Positions 45,737 to 54,354 of a stretch of DNA of 64,000 nt are shown piece after piece. The stretch lies in assembly GCF_042660705.1 (NCBI RefSeq), contig NZ_JBHSUQ010000001.1; one strand, 5' to 3'. Each line of letters starts with the position of its first letter. Positions within the stretch are counted from its first letter, which is position 1. The notes beneath the pieces are model-generated. The model ran no database searches. It saw only the letters and a list, made by a program, of their open reading frames with translations, and had not been told where the DNA came from. The stretch is from Undibacterium_A arcticum (GTDB lineage Bacteria > Pseudomonadota > Gammaproteobacteria > Burkholderiales > Burkholderiaceae_D). Position numbers and translations under genes: made by a program.

Positions 45737-46789
45737 ATGGATTTTTCAATCGCCGCCATCCTGGCGCAGGATGGCATCACCAGCGGCGCGATCTATGCGC
45801 TGCTGGCGCTGGCGCTGGTGCTGGTGTTTTCGGTCACGCGCATCATCTTCATCCCGCAGGGCGAATTCGTCGCGTTCGGCGCGCTGACTTTGGCGGCGCT
45901 GCAGTCCGACAAGTTCCCGCACTCGGCACTGCTGCTGCTGCTACTGGGCGTGCTCAGCTTCATCCAGGAAACTGCCGGCGTGCTGCGCAGCAGCGAACGC
46001 CGGCTTGGCGCCGGCCGCAGCCTGCCGCTGGCGTTTGCGAAATTCGTGCTGTTTCCGGTCGCGCTCGTGCTGCTGGCGCGGACCGTGCCCGGTTCGTCGT
46101 TGCCGCTGGTGCTGCAGGTGTTGCTGGCGCTGGCGATCGTGATTCCGATGGGGCCGATGATTTACCGGCTCGCGTATCAGCCGTTGGCCGAGGCGTCGGT
46201 GCTGGTACTGCTGATCGTGTCGGTTGGCGTGCACTACGCGCTGGTCGGCACCGGTCTCGCGATGTTCGGTGCCGAGGGTTCGCGCACCACCCCGTTTTCT
46301 GATGCGCGCTTCGAAATTGGCGCGATGACTGTCAGCGGCCAGAGCCTGGTCATCATCGGCGTGTCGCTGGCGCTGATCGTGGCACTGTATTTTTATTTTG
46401 ACCGAACCTTGTCCGGCAAAGCCTTGCGCGCAACCGCGGTGAACCGGCTCGGCGCGCAACTGGTCGGTATCGGTACCACCCATGCCGGCCGCACCGCATT
46501 CACGCTGGCGGTGGCGATCGGCGCATTGTGCGGCGTGCTGATCGCACCGCTGACCACGATCTATTACGACAGCGGGTTCCTGATCGGACTGAAGGGTTTC
46601 GTCGGCGCCATCATCGGCGGCATGGGTAGCTATCCGATCGCCGCCGCCGGCGCGATCCTGGTGGGCCTGCTGGAATCGTACTCGTCGTTCTGGGCCAGCG
46701 CATACAAGGAGGTAATCGTATTCACGCTGATCATCCCGGTGCTGCTGTGGCGCTCGCTGACCAGCACCCATGTCGAGGAAGAAGAATGA
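45737..46789 (+). CDS. branched-chain amino-acid ABC permease (LivH-like)
   Basis: 350 residues, about nine helices. GAIYALLALALVLVFSVTRI, GKALRATAVNRLGAQLVG and GFVGAIIGGMGS are LivH signatures. An extra hydrophobic hairpin of ~50 residues (QETAGVLRSSERRLGAGRSL) makes it longer than E. coli LivH (308). An ATGA overlap links it to the next gene. Confidence 0.92.
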   Translation: MDFSIAAILAQDGITSGAIYALLALALVLVFSVTRIIFIPQGEFVAFGALTLAALQSDKFPHSALLLLLLGVLSFIQETAGVLRSSERRLGAGRSLPLAFAKFVLFPVALVLLARTVPGSSLPLVLQVLLALAIVIPMGPMIYRLAYQPLAEASVLVLLIVSVGVHYALVGTGLAMFGAEGSRTTPFSDARFEIGAMTVSGQSLVIIGVSLALIVALYFYFDRTLSGKALRATAVNRLGAQLVGIGTTHAGRTAFTLAVAIGALCGVLIAPLTTIYYDSGFLIGLKGFVGAIIGGMGSYPIAAAGAILVGLLESYSSFWASAYKEVIVFTLIIPVLLWRSLTSTHVEEEE

Positions 46790-48582
46790 AGAACAAATTA
46801 TTCCTCGTTTTCATCGTGGCGATGGCGCTGCTGCCGATCCTGCCGACGCCGGAATTCTGGATCACGCTGGGCAACTATATCGGCCTGTATTCGATCGTCG
46901 CGCTGGGACTGGTGCTGCTGACCGGCGTCGGCGGCCTGACCTCGTTCGGTCAGGCGGCGTTCGTCGGTCTCGGCGCCTATTCCAGCGCGGTGCTGTCCAC
47001 CCAATACGGCTGGTCGCCGTGGATCGGGCTGGCGGTCGGCCTGCTCATCACCGCTGCCGCCGCATTGGCGATCGGCGCGATCACGATGCGCCTGTCCGGT
47101 CACTACCTGCCGCTCGGCACCATCGCGTGGGCCTTGTCGCTGTTTTTCCTGTTCGGCAATCTCGAATTTCTCGGCAAGTACGACGGCATCAATGGCATCC
47201 CGCCGATCAACCTGTTCGGCCTGGTGCTCGATTCGGGCCGCAAGATGTACGGCCTGATCTGGCTGGTGGTACTGGCGGCGGTGCTGCTGCTGAAAAATCT
47301 GCTGAACTCGCGACCCGGGCGCGCGATCCGGGCGCTCAAGGGCGGCGGCGTGATGGCCGAGGCGATGGGCGTCAACACCGCGTGGATGAAGATCGTGATC
47401 TTCGTGATCGCCGCGCTGCTGGCCTGTGTGTCCGGTTGGCTGTACGCGCACCTGCAGCGCGCGGTCAATCCGACCCCGTTCGGCCTGAACGCGGGTATCG
47501 AGTATCTGTTCATGGCGGTGGTCGGCGGTGCCGGCCACGTGTGGGGTGCGATCCTCGGTTCCACCTTGCTGACCTTGCTGAAGGACCAGTTGCAATCGAT
47601 CCTGCCGGCGCTGCTCGGCAGCAGCGGCAACTACGAGATCATCGTGTTCGGCGTGCTGCTGGTGTTGTTGTTGCAGCGCGCGCAGGAAGGCCTGTGGCCG
47701 TGGCTGATATTGCTCAGCCGCAAGTGGCTGCCGCGGGTGCCGGCGGTGCTGGCGCCCACTGCCGCCGCGGCACTGCCGCAGCGCGCGAAACCGGCGGCCG
47801 GCGAAGTGATCCTGGAAGTCAATCGGGCGCGCAAGGAATTCGGCGGCCTGGTCGCGGTCAACGACATGCAGTTCAACGTCAAGGCCGGCGAGATCATGGG
47901 CTTGATCGGGCCGAACGGTGCCGGCAAGTCGACCATGTTTAACCTGGTCACCGGGGTGCTGCCGGTCACGCGCGGCGAGATCAAGTTCCGCAGCGACGGT
48001 CAGTTGCAGCGCATCGACGCACTGGCGTCGCGCCAGATCGTGCGTTGCGGTATCGGTCGCACCTTCCAGCATGTGCGCCTGCTGCCCAGCATGAGCGTGC
48101 TGGAAAACGTCGCGCTCGGTGCCCATCTGCGCGGCCAGTTCGGTGATGTCGCCGGCGTCGCCGCCAGTTTCCTGCGCCTGAATCAGAAGGAAGAGCAGGC
48201 CCTGCTGTTCGACGCCAGGCGCCAGCTGGAACGGGTCGGCTTGGGCGAGCTGATGTACGAGGAAGCCGGCAGCCTGGCACTCGGTCAGCAGCGCATCCTC
48301 GAAATCGCGCGCGCGCTGTGCTGCGACCCGAGCCTGCTGTTGCTGGACGAGCCGGCCGCCGGCCTGCGCTACCAGGAGAAGCTGGCGCTGGCCGAGCTGC
48401 TGCGCAAGCTCAAGGCGGAAGGCATGAGCGTGCTGCTGGTCGAGCACGACATGGATTTCGTGATGAACCTGACCGACCGGCTGGTGGTGATGGAGTTCGG
48501 CACCAAGATCGCCGAGGGCTTGCCGCTCGAGGTGCAGCAACATCCGGCCGTGCTCGAAGCCTATCTCGGCGGGATCGACTGA
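46786..48582 (+). CDS. fused LivM permease - LivG ATPase
   Basis: 598 residues. Residues 1-~320 are a LivM permease (TGVGGLTSFGQAAFVGLGAY, RAIRALKGGGVMAEAMGVN, GGAGHVWGAILGS); from ~345 an ABC ATPase follows with Walker A GPNGAGKS, signature LALGQQRILEIARAL, Walker B LLLLDEPAAGL and switch VEHDMDFV, LivG type (GRTFQHVRLLPSMSVLENV). The linker is Ala/Pro-rich. Fusion of the two is known in other proteobacteria. Starts inside the end of livH. Confidence 0.92.
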   Translation: MKNKLFLVFIVAMALLPILPTPEFWITLGNYIGLYSIVALGLVLLTGVGGLTSFGQAAFVGLGAYSSAVLSTQYGWSPWIGLAVGLLITAAAALAIGAITMRLSGHYLPLGTIAWALSLFFLFGNLEFLGKYDGINGIPPINLFGLVLDSGRKMYGLIWLVVLAAVLLLKNLLNSRPGRAIRALKGGGVMAEAMGVNTAWMKIVIFVIAALLACVSGWLYAHLQRAVNPTPFGLNAGIEYLFMAVVGGAGHVWGAILGSTLLTLLKDQLQSILPALLGSSGNYEIIVFGVLLVLLLQRAQEGLWPWLILLSRKWLPRVPAVLAPTAAAALPQRAKPAAGEVILEVNRARKEFGGLVAVNDMQFNVKAGEIMGLIGPNGAGKSTMFNLVTGVLPVTRGEIKFRSDGQLQRIDALASRQIVRCGIGRTFQHVRLLPSMSVLENVALGAHLRGQFGDVAGVAASFLRLNQKEEQALLFDARRQLERVGLGELMYEEAGSLALGQQRILEIARALCCDPSLLLLDEPAAGLRYQEKLALAELLRKLKAEGMSVLLVEHDMDFVMNLTDRLVVMEFGTKIAEGLPLEVQQHPAVLEAYLGGID

Positions 48583-48631
48583 TGCGGACCGAAAACATGA
48601 TTGAATGCAGCACGAAGATGGAGTCACCGCG

Positions 48632-49510
48632 ATGAGCACCAGCAACCCGACTATCCTCGAAGTCACCGACCTGCATGTCGGCTATGGCAAGGTCGAGGCG
48701 CTGCACGGCGCCAATCTGAAAGTCGGTGCCGGCCAGATCGTTACCGTGATCGGCCCCAACGGCGCCGGCAAATCGACCATGCTCAATGCGATCGCCGGCG
48801 CGCTGCCGACTAGCGGCGTCACCCGCGGCAAGGTCACAATGCTGGGCCACGACCTGGCCGGCGTCGCGATCGAGGCACGGGTCGCGCGCGGCATGTGCCT
48901 GGTGCCGGAAAGGCGCGAGCTGTTCGCCAGCATGAGCGTGGAAGACAATCTGCTGCTCGGCAGCTACCGCCGCTACAAGGCCGGCGAGGACGACTACGCC
49001 GACCAGATGCCGGTGGTGTTCGACCTGTTCCCACGGTTGAAGGAACGGCGCCGCCAGCAAGCCGGCACCTTGTCCGGTGGCGAACGCCAGATGCTGGCGG
49101 TCGGCCGCGCGCTGATGGCGAAGCCGCAATTGCTGATGCTGGACGAACCGAGCCTCGGCCTGGCGCCACTGATCGTGAGGGAAATCTTTCACATCATCAT
49201 GCGTCTGAAGCAGACCGGCGTCGCGGTGCTGCTGGTCGAGCAAAATGCGCGCGCCGCGCTGCAGGCCGCCGACTACGCCTACGTGCTGGAAACCGGCGAC
49301 ATGACGCTGGAAGGACCGGCCGCGGAGCTGGCCAACGATCCAAAAGTGATCGAAACCTATCTCGGCCTGGCGAAAGACTGCCTAGCGCGGCTGCCATGGA
49401 TCGGTCGCCATGGTGAAGTAGGATGGGTGCAACCCATCATGTGGCTAGGGCTGGGACGATGGGTTGCACCCATCCTACTGTCTAGCCAAAAAGAGCGTGA
49501 CAGCACGTGA
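48632..49510 (+). CDS. branched-chain amino-acid ABC ATPase (LivF-like), C-terminus altered by a REP insertion
   Basis: 292 residues from MSTSNPTILEV; an in-frame ATG at 48605 is an alternative. Walker A GPNGAGKS, signature LSGGERQMLAVGRALM, Walker B LLMLDEPSLGL and switch VEQNA are intact. Normal LivF ends soon after ETYLG; here about 40 further residues are read, roughly 30 of them encoded by a REP pair (49418-49478) inserted before the stop. Confidence 0.92.
   Translation: MSTSNPTILEVTDLHVGYGKVEALHGANLKVGAGQIVTVIGPNGAGKSTMLNAIAGALPTSGVTRGKVTMLGHDLAGVAIEARVARGMCLVPERRELFASMSVEDNLLLGSYRRYKAGEDDYADQMPVVFDLFPRLKERRRQQAGTLSGGERQMLAVGRALMAKPQLLMLDEPSLGLAPLIVREIFHIIMRLKQTGVAVLLVEQNARAALQAADYAYVLETGDMTLEGPAAELANDPKVIETYLGLAKDCLARLPWIGRHGEVGWVQPIMWLGLGRWVAPILLSSQKERDST
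49418..49478. repeat. REP/BIME pair, GTAGGATGGGTGC family, copy 2 (inside livF 3' end)
   Basis: GTAGGATGGGTGCAACCCAT at 49418 and its perfect 21-bp reverse complement ending at 49478, 19 bp apart. Same family as 22490-22551. The livF frame reads through it. Confidence 0.9.
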
Positions 49511-49539
49511 CCGGCAGTTGCAGCCCACTCCCATAAAAA

Positions 49540-49614
49540 AATAATACTGACGGCTGTATTCCGGAAGCCCGCGGCAAAATAGGGCGGTGTAGCGGTATTT
49601 TTGGCCATACTCCC
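49540..49614 (-). repeat. dispersed GGGAGTAT element, copy S2
   Basis: Minus strand: GGGAGTATGGCCAAAAATAC, then GCCC...GGGC hairpin, then GAATACAGCCGTCAGTATTA. Lies in the 346-bp gene-free stretch after livF; its promoter-like end points back into livF. No other gene in 49511-49856. Confidence 0.65.
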
Positions 49615-49856
49615 ACTAAACCCTCACTTTCGCAGGCTATCGGCGGGGCCCATGCACACCGTGCAGGCAAGCGATCGCTGCGCTTGTTAAGAGAGCAATT
49701 TAATGCACAGCAATTAATTGCCGTCAAACCAGGGGTCGACTACTGTGGCGATAATCGTGGGGCTGCCGACCCACGAGCTCATGGCCGCCACCGGCTTTTG
49801 TTACTTTGAGCAGGGATCTCAGTCGCGCAGTAATTACAACCACAGGGAGACGGGCA

Positions 49857-51959
49857 ATGAAGAGCAAGCTGAGCTACGTAGTGCTGGCCACCGCCGGCGT
49901 TGTCGCCACGATGTCAATCGGCGGTTGCGGGTCCGACGATCTCGGTGATCTGAACCTGAAGCCGGTGTATCTGTCGGCGATCGTCAGCACCGCCTACGAC
50001 GGTACCAGCGACGACCTGCTGACCGCAGGACTCGGCAAAACCGGCCTCGGCGCCGCATCGCCGGCGGCGGCCAACCCGCTGCAACCGAGCGCCGCCGAGC
50101 TGCGCCGCATCGCGATCTTCAACAACTACCGCGCGGTGCTCGATATCTCGGCCGGCGGCGGCTACGGCAGCTTGTACGGCCCCAACGTCGACATCGCCGG
50201 CAACGATACGCTGGGCGAAGGCAAGGTCGCCGGCACCGAATATCTCGCCTATTCCGACGACGGTAGCGGCCGCCAGAACGTGATGCTGATGGTGCAGCTG
50301 CCGGACAGCTTCAATCCGGCCAGCCCCTGCATCGTCACCGGCACCTCGAGCGGTTCACGTGGCGTGTACGGCGCGATCGGCAGCGCCGGCGAATGGGGAC
50401 TCAAGCACGGCTGCGCGGTCGCCTACACCGACAAGGGCACCGGCAACGGCATCCATGACCTGCAAGCCAATACCGTCAGCGTGCAAAATGGCGTGCGCAG
50501 CGACGCTACTGCGGCCGGCAAGGCGTCCAATTTCAGCGCCGATCTCAGCGATGCCGCACGTGTTGCGTTCAACACCGCGACGCCGAACCGGTTTGCGGTC
50601 AAACATGCGCATTCGCAGCAGAATTCGGAAAAAGACTGGGGCAAGTGGACGCTGCAATCGATTGAATTCGCCTATTTCGTGCTGAATGAAAAATTCGGCG
50701 TGGCGACCAGCGCCAATTCCCACATCAAGCGCTTCAAGCCCGGCAATATCATCACGATCGCCTCGAGCATCTCGAATGGCGCCGGCGCGGCGCTGGCCGC
50801 CGCCGAGCAGGACACCAGCGGCCTGATCAGCGGCGTCGCGGTGGCCGAACCGCACGTGCAGCTGGCGGCCGACACCCGGCTCAGTGTCACGCGCGGCAAC
50901 AGCACCCTGGTCGGCACCGGCAGGCCCTTGTACGATTATTTCACGCTGGCCAATCTGCTGCAGCCGTGTGCCGCCTTGTCGACCACCACCAGCGCGTTCA
51001 ACACCGTCAACGCAACAATCGCCGCGAACCGCTGCACAACGCTGCAGACGAACGGCCTGATTAGCGGCAGCAGCACCGCCGAACTGGCGGCCAATGCGAT
51101 GGCAGCGCTGGTCGCTGCCGGCTGGCAGGCGGAAAGTGGCGATCTGCAGGCGGCGATGTATTCGTTCGCGACACCGGCGATTGCGATGACTTACAGCAAT
51201 GCCTATGGTCGTTTCAGCGTCGCCGATAATCTGTGCGGACTGAGCTTCGGTGCCACCGGCGCCGCCACCTCAGCGACTCCAAATGCCCCCGTCGCCGCGG
51301 CAGCGGCAGCAGTGGCAGGCAGCTTCGGTACCGGCAACGGCGTGCCACCCACCGCCGGCATCAATATCATCAACAACCTGAGCGTCGGCGGACCGCTGCT
51401 CGACGCCGCGTCGTTCACCAGCGCCGGACTGCAGGACTACGACAGCGGCGCCGCCCTGTGCCAGCGCGAACTGGCGATCGGCAGCAGCGCCAATGCGAGA
51501 CGGGTCCAGCAGGGCGTCAGCGAAGCGCTGCGCAATGGCAATCTGCATGGCAAGCCGGCGCTGATCGTGCATGGCCGCTCCGATACGCTGATTCCGGTCG
51601 CGTTCTCGTCGCGGCCCTATTTCGGCGTGAACCGCATGGTGGAAGGCAACACCAGCAAGCTGTCGTATATCGAAATCGAGAACGGCCAGCACTTCGACGC
51701 CTTCCTCGGTTTCCCAGGTTTCGCCAATCGATACATCCCGGTGCACCGTTACTTCATTCAGGCGATGGACCTGATGTATGCGAACCTGAAATCCGGCACC
51801 GCGCTGCCGCCGAGCCAGGTGGTGCGCACCGTGCCACGCGGCCTGAATGGCAGCATCGCCAACCCGATCGCGCTGGCCAATGTGCCACCGATTTCGATGA
51901 CGCCGGTGGCCGCCAACCAGATTAGCTTCAATGCCAATGTGGTGATGATTCCGAACTGA
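49857..51959 (+). CDS. D-(-)-3-hydroxybutyrate oligomer hydrolase
   Basis: 700 residues. Signal with lipoprotein-like Cys (MSIGGCGSDD). The family pattern is clear: YDGTSDDLLTAGLGK near the start, nucleophile region TGTSSGSRGVYGAIG, GWGLKHGCAVAYTDKGTG-type segment, HGRSDTLIPVAFSSRPYF and the late His in ENGQHFDAF. These enzymes split 3HB oligomers released from PHB. With the phasin remnant at 13.2 kb it suggests a PHB-storing lifestyle. ATG 49857 has a GGGAGACGGGCA site upstream. Confidence 0.9.
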   Translation: MKSKLSYVVLATAGVVATMSIGGCGSDDLGDLNLKPVYLSAIVSTAYDGTSDDLLTAGLGKTGLGAASPAAANPLQPSAAELRRIAIFNNYRAVLDISAGGGYGSLYGPNVDIAGNDTLGEGKVAGTEYLAYSDDGSGRQNVMLMVQLPDSFNPASPCIVTGTSSGSRGVYGAIGSAGEWGLKHGCAVAYTDKGTGNGIHDLQANTVSVQNGVRSDATAAGKASNFSADLSDAARVAFNTATPNRFAVKHAHSQQNSEKDWGKWTLQSIEFAYFVLNEKFGVATSANSHIKRFKPGNIITIASSISNGAGAALAAAEQDTSGLISGVAVAEPHVQLAADTRLSVTRGNSTLVGTGRPLYDYFTLANLLQPCAALSTTTSAFNTVNATIAANRCTTLQTNGLISGSSTAELAANAMAALVAAGWQAESGDLQAAMYSFATPAIAMTYSNAYGRFSVADNLCGLSFGATGAATSATPNAPVAAAAAAVAGSFGTGNGVPPTAGINIINNLSVGGPLLDAASFTSAGLQDYDSGAALCQRELAIGSSANARRVQQGVSEALRNGNLHGKPALIVHGRSDTLIPVAFSSRPYFGVNRMVEGNTSKLSYIEIENGQHFDAFLGFPGFANRYIPVHRYFIQAMDLMYANLKSGTALPPSQVVRTVPRGLNGSIANPIALANVPPISMTPVAANQISFNANVVMIPN

Positions 51960-51979
51960 CGGCGGCGCCCGCCTGGCAG

Positions 51980-52006
51980 CGTGACGTCCGTACTCCGGGC
52001 GTCACG
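51980..52006 (+). terminator. hairpin after the 3HB-oligomer hydrolase gene
   Basis: CGTGACG...CGTCACG with inner CCG/CGG pairing and a 4-nt loop, 21 bp after the stop codon, followed by TTGTTG. Confidence 0.6.
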
Positions 52007-52020
52007 TTGTTGAAATTCAT

Positions 52021-52085
52021 GGGAGTATAGTTAAATAGCGAAGGGTTTAACTGCGGATAATCAATATAATCATCAGGAGTATATT
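52021..52085 (+). repeat. dispersed GGGAGTAT element, copy S3 (degenerate)
   Basis: Starts GGGAGTATAGTTAAATAGC and ends CAGGAGTATATTGC, matching both ends of copy S1, but lacks the GCCC/GGGC hairpin and is ~10 bp shorter. Confidence 0.4.
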
Positions 52086-52131
52086 GCATCAGGGCGAGTG
52101 GCCGCAGCCGCGCACTGCACTGAGGCTGACC

Positions 52132-52183
52132 GCAATGGACAAGACCCGCGATGCGTCGCTGCATCGCGGGTCTTGTCCATTGC
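52132..52183. terminator. 52-nt perfect hairpin (23-bp stem) between convergent genes
   Basis: The arm 52132-52154 (GCAATGGACAAGACCCGCGA...) is exactly complementary to 52161-52183, loop GTCGCT. It lies downstream of both the oligomer hydrolase (+) and the cupin gene (-), so a bidirectional terminator is the simplest role, though there is no T-tract and the stem is unusually long. Confidence 0.7.
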
Positions 52184-52229
52184 AATTGCCTGCTTACCTA
52201 TGGCCCGCGGTTTCAATCCGCCAGTCCGG

Positions 52230-52739
52230 CTACTGCGCGGCGGACTTCTGCGGATCGTCGGCCGGGTTAATGTAGACGATATCGAGCGGCCCTTCGCCAT
52301 TGTTCTGCACCACCGTCGGCGACTTGGTGAAGGCGTAGTGATGGGTCTTGCCCGGCAAGACATGAAAACCGCCAGCCTTGAGTGCGTGCGCATGCGCCGT
52401 GTCCATCTTGTCGCCTATGCCCATATACAGCGTGCCGGAAATGACCGTCAGGTTCTCGGTCTGCGTGTGCCAATGCGGCGGCACCTTGTAGCCGGCCGGC
52501 AGCTTCAGGCGCACCACGATCGGTCCTGCCTTGCTCGGGTCGCCGGACAGTACCGCGACCTTGGCTCCCTTGGGCATCGACGGCGGTGCATTCTCCCATT
52601 TGAGGTCGCCGCTATTGATCATGATCTGATCCGGTGCGGTATCGGCCGCCATTGCCGGCAGTGACGGTAGCGACGATACAAGCGCCGCCACGGCAAGGGA
52701 CAGCGCGAGCGGGCGGGTGATGTGATGCAAGGCAATCAT
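52230..52739 (-). CDS. periplasmic cupin-domain protein
   Basis: 169 residues. Signal peptide ending LPAMA, then a single cupin: PPHWHTQTENLTVISG (metal-binding His, His, Glu) and GGFHVLPGKTHHYAF (third His). GGAG ribosome site before the ATG at 52739. Its substrate is unknown; the family includes exported ChrR-like cupins and small isomerases. Confidence 0.85.
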   Translation of the reverse strand: MIALHHITRPLALSLAVAALVSSLPSLPAMAADTAPDQIMINSGDLKWENAPPSMPKGAKVAVLSGDPSKAGPIVVRLKLPAGYKVPPHWHTQTENLTVISGTLYMGIGDKMDTAHAHALKAGGFHVLPGKTHHYAFTKSPTVVQNNGEGPLDIVYINPADDPQKSAAQ

Positions 52740-52916
52740 GATGGTCTCCTGTCTCGATGCGGCCATACTTTGTTGTTCCGGATGACGGATGGCGCGCGAT
52801 ACCGGTGTCCGGGTCGCAATGCCTGCGGTCCAGGCACTGCGTGCTGTAACAGTATCCAGAGAGTAGCCAATATGGCATGCGACCTGGTTCAGCATTGCGC
52901 TGAACCAGGCCCGGCG

Positions 52917-53167
52917 TTAGCGGCTTTGACCGTCGCCGTTGAGACTGGCCACGGCGGTGATCGCATAGCCTTTGGCATCGATTTGCTGCCGCAACCCCGC
53001 AATCGAAAAGCGCGGCAAGGCATCGGCGTTGTCATCCAGGTCGACGCTGCGCTCGGCCGGTTCCCAGTCGGTGTTGGTCGCCTCTTGCGGAATCAGTTTC
53101 CTTCCGGCACGGCGAGATAACTGAATTGCCCTGCGCTTTCCGAGCGTTTGTAAATGTCCACACGCAT
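52917..53167 (-). pseudogene. small conserved protein (DUF6139-like), frameshifted
   Basis: A perfect GGAGG site precedes ATG 53167: MRVDIYKRSESAGQFSYLAV then PEGN-stop. One base more near 53100 restores PEG-KLIPQEATNTDWEPAER and the rest to LNGDGQSR at 52917 (about 83 residues). The MRVDIYKR ... EATNTDW ... QIDAKGYAITAV pattern is that of a small Burkholderiales family of unknown role. Confidence 0.7.
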
Positions 53168-53415
53168 ACTTGCCTCCTGTCAATGTTGCGACCAGCCCAT
53201 CCCTGCCAGGCTGGCGTTGCCGATCAACGATGCCCGGTGCATCGGGCAAAAGTCCCTATTACACAATAGCAGGTCAGGCGCCGCCTTGTCGGATCGGTCA
53301 CAGACTTCAGCTGAATCCGTTTTTCAGGCTGGGCCGGGCGATGTTACTAGTGTTGAGAGTGGTGGCGAGGCCGTGGCGTTTCTATGCCCACTTGCGCAAC
53401 AAATGACGATCCGGA

Positions 53416-54189
53416 TCAGGGGTGGGGGTTGCCGGCGTGGTGGTCTGCACCACATACGCTGCAGCCGGCATTGCGGGCAATCGCGATCGAGGTCCACTCC
53501 ATGCCGAGGGCATCCAGCAGCAGCAGCCGCCCGGCCAGCGACTGGCCGATGCCTGCCACCAGTTTCAGCGCTTCGGCCGCCTGCATGCTGCCGATGATGC
53601 CCACCAGCGGCGCGAATACGCCCATCGTCGCGCACGCGACTTCCTCGTATTGCTGCTCCGGCGGAAACAGGCAGGCGTAGCAGGGCGAATCGGCACGGCG
53701 CGGATCGAACACGCTGATCTGACCGTCGAAACGAATCGCCGCACCGGACACCAAGGGCACCTGGTTGGTGACGCAGGCCTGGTTGATCGCATGGCGGGTC
53801 GAGAAGTTGTCGCTGCAATCGAGCACCACGTCGGCGCCGCGCACCAGTTCGTGCAGGCGTTCGCCGGCCAGCCGCTCGGTCAGCGCCAGCACCGCGACTT
53901 CCGGATTGATGGCGGCCAGCGTCCGTTGGCCCGAATGCGCCTTCGGCTGGCCGACGCGCTCGGTGTTGTGCAGGATCTGGCGCTGCAGATTGGTCAGGTC
54001 GACGCTGTCATTGTCGACCAGCGTGATCCGGCCGATGCCGGCCGATGCGAGATACAAGGCCACTGGCGAGCCGAGTCCGCCAGCGCCGATTACCAGCGCA
54101 TGCGCGGCCAGAAGGCGGGACTGGCCTTCGATGCCGATTTCATCGAGCAGGATATGGCGCGAGTAGCGCAGCAGCTGGTTGTCGTTCAT
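53416..54189 (-). CDS. moeB: molybdopterin-synthase adenylyltransferase / ThiF-family protein
   Basis: 257 residues. E1-like ATP site GAGGLGSPVALYLASAG, the Asp in LVDNDSVDLTNLQRQILH, DCSDNFSTRHAINQ, and two zinc CxxC pairs (CYACLF, CSVCG). HesA/MoeB/ThiF enzymes adenylate the C-terminal Gly of MoaD or ThiS. Last gene of the gpmA-envC-ctpA-moeB run. A 14-bp tandem repeat lies just before its start. Confidence 0.9.
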   Translation of the reverse strand: MNDNQLLRYSRHILLDEIGIEGQSRLLAAHALVIGAGGLGSPVALYLASAGIGRITLVDNDSVDLTNLQRQILHNTERVGQPKAHSGQRTLAAINPEVAVLALTERLAGERLHELVRGADVVLDCSDNFSTRHAINQACVTNQVPLVSGAAIRFDGQISVFDPRRADSPCYACLFPPEQQYEEVACATMGVFAPLVGIIGSMQAAEALKLVAGIGQSLAGRLLLLDALGMEWTSIAIARNAGCSVCGADHHAGNPHP

Positions 54190-54203
54190 GGCGTTGGATG
54201 GGT

Positions 54204-54231
54204 GTGGTGGGCGTATTGTGGTGGGCGTATT
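54204..54231 (-). repeat. 14-bp tandem duplication in the moeB leader
   Basis: GTGGTGGGCGTATT (plus strand) occurs at 54204-54217 and 54218-54231, 15 bp upstream of the moeB ATG on the minus strand. Confidence 0.75.
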
Positions 54232-54291
54232 TAAGCGCAAATAAGCAAATTTGGGTTGGCTGCGATATGCCGTCAGGCTCCCACAAAACAA

Positions 54292-54313
54292 AAGGCCGCA
54301 TTGCTGCGGCCTT
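54292..54313 (-). terminator. terminator of ctpA
   Basis: Perfect 9-bp stem AAGGCCGCA / TGCGGCCTT with loop TTGC; on the minus strand it is followed by TTTGTTTTG. Lies 42 bp after the ctpA stop and before moeB, so moeB may have its own promoter. Confidence 0.85.
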
Positions 54314-54354
54314 CATTCGGCGCCTGTCGGCTGTCGCCATGGCCGACCAACAGC

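Noticed and set aside
46798..48666. Open frame of over 600 codons on the minus strand opposite the Liv permease-ATPase genes
   Set aside because: GC-rich codon shadow of real genes: no family-like sequence, rich in Gln/His/Arg/Asp, no ribosome site. The same applies to the long minus frame at 11380-13020 and the plus frame at 5829-7028.
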